Assembly: GCA_017442465.1 (NCBI GenBank) | Contig: JAFRZQ010000228.1 | Span: forward strand, 1 to 14,547 | Direction: 5' to 3' | From: Anaerotignum sp. | Lineage (GTDB): Bacteria; Bacillota; Clostridia; Lachnospirales; Anaerotignaceae | DNA length: 14,547 bases | Part shown: positions 7,994 to 13,907 of the stretch, in pieces | Position numbering within the stretch: the first letter of the stretch is position 1 | How the letters are laid out: every line of letters begins with the position of its first letter | Made by a program: the position numbers and the translations under genes | The notes under the pieces: model-generated | What the model was told of the DNA's origin: nothing | The model's database searches: none | The model's input: the letters and a program-made list of their open reading frames with translations, nothing else

Positions 7994-8457
7994 TTTCTCC
8001 CCTCCAACTTTCTCAGCTGTTTTACAAAAACAGAATCATCCAGTCCTTCACCAAACTTGCTCTTATCCAGTGCCTGAACAACGTAATCACCATTTTCCAG
8101 ACCTGCTGTATATGTCCCGGGAGTCAGCGTGATGGAATTTGCCAGCACCACCTGAGCAGCATCACTTTCCAGATCTGTACGGAATGTAACGATAGCAGGT
8201 TCGATTTCCATTTTAGGAGAGAGAATGATCTTGATCACATCGATATTTGCTTTGAAAATTTCCCATACCAGAACCACAGCATATTTCAAATAAAGAGGGA
8301 TCTTCTTCGCAAAGCGGATCTCATCTTTATAGTTGTAGCCCATATATTTGGAAATAAACCAGTACAGCCAGCCACAGATCACTACACCGAAGAGGAACAC
8401 TTCCAGTGTCACTCTGCCGTTAAAGATCATCCACAGCAGTAACAATAAGAAATACAT
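7990..8457 (-). CDS. mnhE: Monovalent cation/proton antiporter subunit E
   Basis: First gene of the operon: a 155-residue MnhE/MrpE/MbhA-family protein. I chose the ATG at 8457 (MYFLLLLLWMIFNG) because it starts directly with the first membrane helix, as in the family, and has AGGAAGG at 8466-8472 with an 8-base spacer. An in-frame ATG at 8517 would add 20 polar, non-conserved residues. Membrane helices are at about 1-14, 18-36 and 55-78, followed by a cytoplasmic domain carrying the diagnostic LANSITLTPGT motif at residues 105-115. It overlaps mnhF by four bases. It probably helps assemble or stabilise the complex; in Mrp systems MrpE is needed for normal activity. Confidence 0.95.
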   Translation of the reverse strand: MYFLLLLLWMIFNGRVTLEVFLFGVVICGWLYWFISKYMGYNYKDEIRFAKKIPLYLKYAVVLVWEIFKANIDVIKIILSPKMEIEPAIVTFRTDLESDAAQVVLANSITLTPGTYTAGLENGDYVVQALDKSKFGEGLDDSVFVKQLRKLEGRK

Positions 8458-8465
8458 TGAACCAT

Positions 8466-8472
8466 CCTTCCT
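8466..8472 (-). promoter_or_regulatory. Ribosome binding site deciding the mnhE start
   Basis: AGGAAGG on the minus strand lies 8 bases before the ATG at 8457. It supports this start over the in-frame ATG 60 bases further upstream, which has no comparable site. Confidence 0.8.
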
Positions 8473-8564
8473 GCATAAGCTTTGATTTCCCATGCTTTTG
8501 AAAATACCTGTGCCCATCCTAAAATTTGCACAGTCTTATCCATTTTCATAGCCTAACATTATAA

Positions 8565-8593
8565 ATTATCCCGGAATATGCAAAAATTGTCAA
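8565..8593 (-). promoter_or_regulatory. Sigma-A promoter of the Mbh/Mrp-like operon
   Basis: On the minus strand a perfect TTGACA (8588-8593) is followed after exactly 17 bases by GATAAT (8565-8570), a five-of-six match to the -10 consensus. Transcription would begin near 8558, giving a leader of about 100 bases before mnhE. The region between mnhE and the SPFH gene (8458-8784) is AT-rich and otherwise holds only the SPFH terminator and a weak short reading frame. No clear operator was recognised. Confidence 0.8.
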
Positions 8594-8728
8594 GTCACTT
8601 AGTGCGAAGTAACCATTTATTTCTTTATTTTTTCTTAATTCGTTTCAAAAATGCTAAAATAACTGTTATTTATTTCCACAAATATTGTATAATATGTAAT
8701 ATATTTCAGTGATTACACATTTGTTCAT

Positions 8729-8765
8729 AAAAAAAGAGTGTCTGCATCTTACAGCCACTCTTTTT
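8729..8765 (-). terminator. Intrinsic terminator of the SPFH/zinc-ribbon gene
   Basis: AAAAAGAGTG at 8731-8740 pairs perfectly with CACTCTTTTT at 8756-8765 around a 15-base loop. Read on the minus strand, the stem ends in a run of seven T (8729-8735), starting 20 bases after the stop codon at 8785. The A-rich arm also supplies a T-run in the other direction, but no plus-strand gene reaches it. It separates the SPFH gene from the downstream operon. Confidence 0.85.
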
Positions 8766-8784
8766 CTCATTATCTTGCGATAAA

Positions 8785-10164
8785 TCAACCTACAATATCA
8801 CCATCATCAAAAGGATCTCCGCATTCCGGGCAGAATTTAGGTGCTTTTGTTGGATCTTCCGGTTCCCAGCCGCATTTATCACATTTATACTGGGGAATGC
8901 CCGCGGGTTTTTTACTGCCGCATTCCGGACAGAATTTGCCTTTATTTACCGCACCGCAGCTGCATTTCCAGCCATCCGCTTCTGCTGGTCTGGGAGCACC
9001 GCATTCCGGACAGAATTTACCTGTAGGTGTCGCACCACAACTGCATTTCCACGCTGCTGCAGGTGCAGGCTGAGGTTTGCCGCAGCCTGTACAGAATTTT
9101 CCTGTGTTGCCGCTCTGACCACAAGCACATGTCCAACCTGCCGGAGCTTTAGGCTGCTGCTGCCCCATCTGGAACAGGTTCTGGGCATTCATACCGCCCA
9201 TCTGCCCCATCATGCCAACACCCATCAGACCTGCCATTGCGCCATTGGGATTATTTGCCGCATCCTCCATAGCCTTTGCCTGTGCACCAACCAGACGGCC
9301 GGCTGCACGAGAAGGATCCATGTATGCAACATCACGCTGCATTTCCTTGATCATCTTTTCATCTTCTTCGCTGGCTTTGATAGAAGATACACCGATTTTC
9401 TGGATTTCGATCCCACGGCAGTCTTTCCACTCATAGGACAATTCCTCTCCCAGTGCTTCTGCCAGTTCAGATGTATGACCGGGGATCGCAGAATAACGAA
9501 CACCCATAGCAGAAATTTTTGCAAAGGCAGGCTGCAGTTTTGTCAACAGCTCGCTCTTCAGCTGTGCATCCAGCTCATCCCGGGTAAATGCATCTTCCAC
9601 ATTACCGCTCAGTGCTGTATACAACAACAGAGGATTCACTACTTTATAGCTGTAAACGCCAAAACAACGAACGGAAATATCGATATCGATCGCCGCTCTT
9701 TCATCCACTACTCTGAAAGGGATCGGGGAAGGTGTGCCGTATTTATTCCCTACGATCTCTTTTGTATTTACATAGTAAACGCGCTGATCCTTAGGTGCTT
9801 CACCGCCAAAGGTAAAGCGTTTGCCGATATTCTTAAATACAGCTTTGATATCTTCTCCCAGATCACCAGAGAAAACAGAAGGCTCTGTAGACATATCGTA
9901 TGTATATTCACCGGGCTCTGCACAGACATCCACTACTTTCCCCTGTTCCGTGATGATCATACACTGACCTTCGGCAACTGCGATCACAGAACCGTTTGTA
10001 ATAATATCTGCATCCCCTTTTTTATTACTGGAACGACCAGACTGTTTTTTTCTGCCTCTCATGATCAGCACATCCGCCGGCATGGAATCACAGGTAAAAA
10101 ATTCCTTCCACTGATCCGCCATTACGCCGCCCGCAGAACCGAATGCCGCTTTTATTAAACCCAT
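8785..10164 (-). CDS. SPFH-domain protein with four C-terminal zinc ribbons (YdjI-like)
   Basis: A 459-residue soluble-looking protein. The ATG at 10164 (MGLIKAAFGSAGGVMADQWK) was chosen over a TTG 18 bases upstream because AAGGAGG at 10172-10178 sits 7 bases before it. Residues about 5-300 resemble the SPFH/YdjI (virion-core-protein-like) family: DQWKEFFTCD, an RGRKK turn, the DERAAIDIDISVRCFGVYSYKV strand region and an alpha-helical stretch to about 310. A Gly/Met/Gln-rich linker (about 305-340) follows, then four zinc ribbons: Cys pairs at 346/348+358/361, 374/376+385/388, 401/403+412/415 and 428/431+445/448. The first three have a compact CxCG knuckle; the fourth is a longer rubredoxin-like CDKCGWEP form. 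SPFH proteins often scaffold membrane-associated assemblies, and in Bacillus YdjI works beside PspA. No PspA or YdjG/H gene is visible here, so the role is unclear. Confidence 0.88.
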   Translation of the reverse strand: MGLIKAAFGSAGGVMADQWKEFFTCDSMPADVLIMRGRKKQSGRSSNKKGDADIITNGSVIAVAEGQCMIITEQGKVVDVCAEPGEYTYDMSTEPSVFSGDLGEDIKAVFKNIGKRFTFGGEAPKDQRVYYVNTKEIVGNKYGTPSPIPFRVVDERAAIDIDISVRCFGVYSYKVVNPLLLYTALSGNVEDAFTRDELDAQLKSELLTKLQPAFAKISAMGVRYSAIPGHTSELAEALGEELSYEWKDCRGIEIQKIGVSSIKASEEDEKMIKEMQRDVAYMDPSRAAGRLVGAQAKAMEDAANNPNGAMAGLMGVGMMGQMGGMNAQNLFQMGQQQPKAPAGWTCACGQSGNTGKFCTGCGKPQPAPAAAWKCSCGATPTGKFCPECGAPRPAEADGWKCSCGAVNKGKFCPECGSKKPAGIPQYKCDKCGWEPEDPTKAPKFCPECGDPFDDGDIVG

Positions 10165-10171
10165 AATACGT

Positions 10172-10178
10172 CCTCCTT
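10172..10178 (-). promoter_or_regulatory. Ribosome binding site deciding the SPFH gene start
   Basis: AAGGAGG on the minus strand, 7 bases before the ATG at 10164. A TTG-initiated extension would put this site inside the coding sequence, so the shorter form is preferred. Confidence 0.8.
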
Positions 10179-10222
10179 CCAAATCTATATATCATCTGAA
10201 TACAATTTCACTTTTGTTTTTT

Positions 10223-10228
10223 ATTATA
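10223..10228 (-). promoter_or_regulatory. Probable -10 element of the SPFH gene promoter
   Basis: A perfect TATAAT on the minus strand lies about 60 bases before the start codon, within a very AT-rich stretch. No good TTGACA-like -35 is found at 16-18 bases, so the promoter may be weak, activated, or read by another sigma factor. Confidence 0.45.
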
Positions 10229-10307
10229 CTATATGTTTTCTAAATTTGCACGAACAGAAGCAGCATATATTCTTGAAATATGCTCTTTTTTATCCATATG
10301 AAAATAG

Positions 10308-10324
10308 ACACACAAAATGTGTGC
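10308..10324 (-). terminator. Possible terminator of the permease gene
   Basis: On the minus strand GCACACA (10318-10324) pairs with TGTGTGT (10308-10314) around a three-base loop, with one G-T pair, and is followed by CTATTTTC. It lies about 70 bases after the permease stop. The stem is short and the U-tract interrupted, so this is tentative. Confidence 0.45.
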
Positions 10325-10391
10325 CTTATTTCATGGGAATTATATAGTATTGAAGCAAACGTTAACCAAATTTATATCAAATCATTTTATC

Positions 10392-11717
10392 TCACGCTTT
10401 TTTCTTACAGAAAATTGCTCTTACGGGCAGACCCAGCAGTACGATCACAATGCCGCCAACAGCGATCAGTGTTGTACCCATACCGCACATAAACAGCTGG
10501 TTGATCAGAACGTAGCCGCCGGATACGATGGAGATAATGGGAATGATGGGATACAGAGGCACTTTATATGTACGTTCTACATCAGGAGCCTGTTTTCTGT
10601 ATGCCATAACCGCTGCAAATGTCAGTGTATAGAATACCCAGCCTACAAATGTACCCAGATTTGTCAGCAGGTCGAACTGACCGGACAGAGCATAGATAGC
10701 ACCCAGAACACCGATCAGGTAGATGCAGTTTACAGGTACACCTGTTTTGGAGATTTTGGACAGTGCTTTGCTGCAAGGCAGGTCGCCCTGTTCAGCCATG
10801 TAGTAAGCTGTACGGGAACCAGCCAGGATGAAACCGTTACATGCACCACCAGCGGAGATCATGATACCAACGGATACGAATTTACCGCCCATATCGCCGA
10901 AGATTTCCATAGCTACTGCAGATGCAGGAGATTCCAGATTCATCATTACATCAGCAGGCAGTACCCACAGGTAAGCCAGGTTGATGATTACATATACAGC
11001 CATGATCAGTGCCACACCGCCAACGATCGCTTTAGGCAGATCTTTACCGGGATTTTTCATTTCACCAGCGATGGCGCCAACATTTGTCCAGCCTTCGAAA
11101 GCGAACAGAACAGCGATCATCAGCTGACCCATTACAGAACCAAAGCTCAGGCCTTCACCCAGCATGGGATCCAGAATAGGGTTACCATTGCCTCTGATAA
11201 AACCAAAGATCATGATCAGTACCAGGGGAACCAGTTTTGCTACTGTAAAGATGGACTGTGCCGCACCGCCTACTTTTGCGCCCATGCAGTTCAGGATAAC
11301 CATGATCAAAATGCACGCCATAGCCACGGGAACTACCATACCATCACCGATAAACAGCTTTGCCTGGTTCGCAACAGCTACACCCAACGCAGCTACCAGA
11401 CCAGGATAGAATACCACTGTCTGCATCCAGCCACACAGATAACCAACTTTTTCACCAAATACTCTTTTCAAGTATACAGGCATACCGCCTGTTTCAGGCA
11501 TCAGAATCGCGATTTCAGCAAATGTCATAGCAGCACACAGACACATCAGGGATGTTATTACCCATGCCACGATTGCAAGACCGGGAGCACCAGCTGTTGC
11601 TGTGTACATTGCTGTAGGTTTAAAGAATACACCGGAACCGATAACGCAGCCTACTACTGTAGCCATAGCAGCGCCCATGCCCAGCTCCTTCTTCATTTCA
11701 GTTGTGTTGTTACTCAT
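10392..11717 (-). CDS. APC-superfamily amino acid permease, LAT/SteT-like, under glycine riboswitch control
   Basis: A 441-residue, 12-helix amino acid transporter of the APC superfamily, close in length and motifs to the bacterial L-type (LAT) group that includes the Bacillus serine/threonine exchanger SteT. The TM1 substrate-binding motif is VGCVIGSGVFFKPT (residues 22-35) and the unwound TM6 motif is FAFEGWTNVGAIAGEMKNP (residues 205-223). The ATG at 11717 has AAAGGAGGAAG about 5 bases upstream. The gene stands alone: its own promoter and a tandem glycine riboswitch precede it, and another transcription unit follows. The riboswitch makes glycine, or a metabolically linked amino acid such as serine or alanine, the probable substrate; that is an inference from regulation, since LAT motifs do not fix specificity. 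Direction (uptake, export or exchange) is unknown. Confidence 0.92.
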   Translation of the reverse strand: MSNNTTEMKKELGMGAAMATVVGCVIGSGVFFKPTAMYTATAGAPGLAIVAWVITSLMCLCAAMTFAEIAILMPETGGMPVYLKRVFGEKVGYLCGWMQTVVFYPGLVAALGVAVANQAKLFIGDGMVVPVAMACILIMVILNCMGAKVGGAAQSIFTVAKLVPLVLIMIFGFIRGNGNPILDPMLGEGLSFGSVMGQLMIAVLFAFEGWTNVGAIAGEMKNPGKDLPKAIVGGVALIMAVYVIINLAYLWVLPADVMMNLESPASAVAMEIFGDMGGKFVSVGIMISAGGACNGFILAGSRTAYYMAEQGDLPCSKALSKISKTGVPVNCIYLIGVLGAIYALSGQFDLLTNLGTFVGWVFYTLTFAAVMAYRKQAPDVERTYKVPLYPIIPIISIVSGGYVLINQLFMCGMGTTLIAVGGIVIVLLGLPVRAIFCKKKA

Positions 11718-11770
11718 TTTTCTTCCTCCTTTTTTTGACTGTTTTACCAGAAAACGCCAGTTTTCAGGAA

Positions 11771-11827
11771 TAAAAAAGGGACATATAGCAAAATAGACGT
11801 ATTGATATCATTTCTGCCTATATGTCC
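11771..11827 (-). terminator. Riboswitch expression-platform terminator
   Basis: On the minus strand GGACATATAG (11818-11827) pairs perfectly over 10 bp with CTATATGTCC (11779-11788), followed by C and six T (11772-11777). The first stem base is also the last base of the P1 helix of aptamer 2, so the two structures abut. It lies more than 50 bases before the permease start codon, as expected for transcriptional attenuation by the upstream glycine aptamers. Confidence 0.85.
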
Positions 11828-12022
11828 TCTGTATCTCTACCTGAAAGCATTACTTCTACGGCGGCTTTGGTAAAACCAAGCACTTTCCAGAGTCCCATCC
11901 ATAAAAGGTCTTTGTACCTGAAAGTTTCTCGAAAGGACGGCTCTTCCTTTCGATTGCTCCATCGGTTTTCCTCGTAAAAAATAAATATTAAAATATGATT
12001 GCTGAGGAAATCTCCCTTTTAT
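11827..12022 (-). promoter_or_regulatory. Tandem glycine riboswitch
   Basis: Two complete glycine aptamers precede the permease. Aptamer 1 (12022 to 11901): P1 ATAAAAGG/CCTTTTAT, a GGGAGA entry, P2 TTTCCTC/GAGGAAA, the conserved ACCGATGGAGCAA, a perfect P3 (TCGAAAGGA/TCCTTTCGA) and AACTTTCAGGTACAAAGACC. An 8-base linker follows. Aptamer 2 (11892 to 11827): P1 CTCTG/CAGAG, P2 around GCTTGG/CCAAAGC, GCCGTAGAAGTAA and GCTTTCAGGTAGAGA. The CCGxxGxAGxAA and CUUUCAGGU motifs match the known glycine aptamer consensus. CCAGATGA (12024-12031) opposite the GGATGGGA linker could form the leader-linker kink-turn. P2 of aptamer 1 has a long AU-rich loop. Glycine should control read-through of the adjoining terminator; whether it switches on or off is not certain from sequence. 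Confidence 0.93.
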
Positions 12023-12055
12023 TTCATCTGGTTCTATGCACTTTTTTGTGAATTC

Positions 12056-12084
12056 ATTATATTATGCTGTCAAATTTTTGTCAA
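12056..12084 (-). promoter_or_regulatory. Consensus sigma-A promoter of the riboswitch-permease unit
   Basis: On the minus strand TTGACA (12079-12084), a 17-base spacer and TATAAT (12056-12061) match the sigma-A consensus perfectly. The predicted start near 12049 leaves about 27 bases before aptamer 1. Such a strong promoter fits a gene controlled mainly by attenuation. Confidence 0.9.
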
Positions 12085-12150
12085 TAGAAAAAATGAAATT
12101 TTTTATCGCCGCATTAATAAATTTTATTATATTTAACATATTTTTATATA

Positions 12151-12180
12151 CGACTATTTCTATGATTTTCCCCATATATT
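12151..12180 (+). promoter_or_regulatory. Possible sigma-E-type sporulation promoter of spoVB
   Basis: CATATATT at 12173-12180 matches seven of eight positions of the sigma-E -10 pattern (CATAnAnT type), and a TATT-ending -35-like element ends 14 bases upstream at 12158. The spacing to the start codon at 12211 leaves room for a short leader with AGAGG at 12200-12204. Bacillus spoVB is known to be sigma-E controlled. The -35 half is weak. Confidence 0.35.
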
Positions 12181-12210
12181 TATGAAAAAACAAACAGACA
12201 GAGGCATCCT

Positions 12211-13746
12211 ATGAGCAGAAAATCGATCATAACAGGAACACTGATCCTGACTTCCGCCAATCTTATAACAAAATGTATGGGGTTTTTTAACCGTATTTTC
12301 CTGTCTAACACCATTGGGGCAGAAGGCATGGGGCTTTATCAGCTGATCCTGCCTATATATGCCCTCGCATGGAGCATTACATCCGCAGGATTTACCACAA
12401 CGATCTCAAGCCTGACAGCTCAGGAACATATTCGCGGACAAAATGGGAATATCGGACGGATCGTAAAACAATCCCTGACCCTTTCTCTTGGGATCAGCCT
12501 GATCATCAGCGTGATTCTTTTTTGGGGAGCCGATACAATCGCTTTACATATCGTAAAAGATGCTCGTACAGCACTATCTTTCCGTCTGCTGTCTTTTGCG
12601 ATCCCTTTTATGACTGCCGGCTCCTGTTTACGGGGATTCTTTCTGGGGATGCAGGAAACACTCATCCCTGCAGTATCTCAGATACTGGAACAGACCGTTC
12701 GCATTGCTACTATCTATATTTTAGCAGGCTTTTTTGTTCCCTTAGGGCTTTCCTATGCCTGCTGTGCTGCAGTTTTCGGTATTTTTCTGGGAGAACTCCT
12801 TTCCTGCAGCTTTTCTCTATGGAATTACATTCACTATAAAAGAAAACATCGGCTTATCAGAAAGCCCAGCATGGCTCCCGCTGCAGCCCTTTCCATGATC
12901 CTTACGATGGCTTTGCCTTTATCCGCTTCCCGTATTTCTGCCTCTCTGCTTTCTACGGTCGAAAACCTGATCATCCCTCGACAGCTGCAGCTGCACGGCC
13001 AGAATACCGCCCAGGCACTTGCCACATTCGGGGAACTGACCGGTATGGCTATGCCACTGATCCTGCTGCCTTCCGCCTGTCTGATGGCTGCTTCCGTTTC
13101 TCTTGTGCCGGAAATATCCGAAGCCAGTGCTGTAAAACAAGATACCCGCATCCACAAAACTGTTTCTGCCACCTTTTTGTTTACCTCCATCATCGGATTC
13201 GGTGCAGCGTCACTGTTTGCAGTTTTCTCAAAAGAAATATGCTATATCGTCTATCATCGGTCGGCCCTGGGTCAGGTGCTATTCCCGCTCTCCTTCCTTT
13301 GTCCGTTCATATATGCTCAGACAACACTGCACGGCCTGCTCAATGGGCTTGGTGAACAGTTTTTCCTTTTCTGGAATAATATCGTTTCCTCCCTCATCAG
13401 TATCGTTGTCATCTGGTTCTTTATGCCTTCCTACGGAATCACCGCTTTTCTGTGGGGCTGGTTTCTGGGAATGCTTTTTTCTGTTCTTACTGCACTATAT
13501 CTCTTATGGAAAAGAACCGGTGCCATCCCTTCTTTTTTCAACTGCATACTGAAACCGCTTCTTGCCGGCGCAGCAGCCGGATTGCTGGTCAAATATTTCA
13601 TTCGCATCTCTGAGCCTTCCCGTCTGCTGTTCCTCGGCTCCCTCGCAGGAATGGGCATCCTGTATCTGTTTTTCCTTTTCCTGCTGGGCTGTCTTTCCAG
13701 AAAAGATATGGAACTGCTTTTCAGCAACAAAAAAAGTCGGTCATAA
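12211..13746 (+). CDS. spoVB: Stage V sporulation protein B-like flippase
   Basis: A 511-residue polytopic protein of the MOP (MurJ/Wzx/MATE) superfamily, matching SpoVB in length and in its N-terminal pattern: a short basic start, then GTLILTSANLITKCMGFFNRIFLSNTIG and the EGMGLYQLILPIY block (about residues 9-51), with GSCLRGFFLGMQ at about 137-148 and LHGLLNGLGEQ in the second half. SpoVB acts in the mother cell during sporulation, probably flipping lipid-linked peptidoglycan precursors for the spore cortex. It is the only gene on the plus strand here, divergent from the riboswitch-permease unit and convergent with the next gene. The ribosome binding site (AGAGG, 6-base spacer) is modest. 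Its last four codons lie inside the left arm of the inverted-repeat element downstream. A related general polysaccharide or MurJ-like flippase is the main alternative. Confidence 0.88.
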   Translation: MSRKSIITGTLILTSANLITKCMGFFNRIFLSNTIGAEGMGLYQLILPIYALAWSITSAGFTTTISSLTAQEHIRGQNGNIGRIVKQSLTLSLGISLIISVILFWGADTIALHIVKDARTALSFRLLSFAIPFMTAGSCLRGFFLGMQETLIPAVSQILEQTVRIATIYILAGFFVPLGLSYACCAAVFGIFLGELLSCSFSLWNYIHYKRKHRLIRKPSMAPAAALSMILTMALPLSASRISASLLSTVENLIIPRQLQLHGQNTAQALATFGELTGMAMPLILLPSACLMAASVSLVPEISEASAVKQDTRIHKTVSATFLFTSIIGFGAASLFAVFSKEICYIVYHRSALGQVLFPLSFLCPFIYAQTTLHGLLNGLGEQFFLFWNNIVSSLISIVVIWFFMPSYGITAFLWGWFLGMLFSVLTALYLLWKRTGAIPSFFNCILKPLLAGAAAGLLVKYFIRISEPSRLLFLGSLAGMGILYLFFLFLLGCLSRKDMELLFSNKKSRS

Positions 13747-13900
13747 TGTAGTGACGGCTTAAGAAAACATACTTTATAAGTTTTATTGATTTCTTAAGCC
13801 GCACTGCGAGGATGTCCTGAAATAAGAAAACATTTCGCAGAAATCAAGAGATTCTTTCGATTTTTTGTTTTCTTATCAGGACTCCTCTAAGACCGACTTT
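13733..13900. repeat. Nested inverted-repeat element between convergent genes
   Basis: A 168-bp structured segment. The outer arms AAAGTCGGTC (13733-13742) and GACCGACTTT (13891-13900) are perfect 10-bp inverted repeats. Inside are two hairpins. The first pairs CGGCTTAAGAAA (13755-13766) with TTTCTTAAGCCG (13790-13801), extended by AGTG/CACT with one bulge. The second pairs 13808-13831 with 13867-13887 over 21 bp (GAGGA, GTCCTGA, TAAGAAAAC) with a T and an AA bulge. The left arm includes the end of the spoVB coding sequence and its stop lies just inside. On the minus strand the outer stem is followed by a T-run, so it may end transcription of the facing gene. No flanking target-site duplication is evident. 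It could be a miniature mobile element, a structured RNA or an elaborate bidirectional terminator. Confidence 0.75.
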
Positions 13901-13907
13901 CCTTTTA

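Noticed and set aside
8458..8517. Upstream in-frame ATG extending mnhE by 20 residues
   Set aside because: The added residues are polar and precede the conserved first helix; the downstream ATG has the better ribosome binding site.
8820..9110. Repeated DNA motif GCATTCCGGACAGAATTT seen several times
   Set aside because: Not a CRISPR or mobile repeat; it encodes the recurring zinc-ribbon Cys motif of the SPFH protein.
13733..13900. Clear transposon insertion with target-site duplication
   Set aside because: Outer inverted repeats exist, but I see no matching direct repeats at their borders and no transposase, so mobility is only a possibility.
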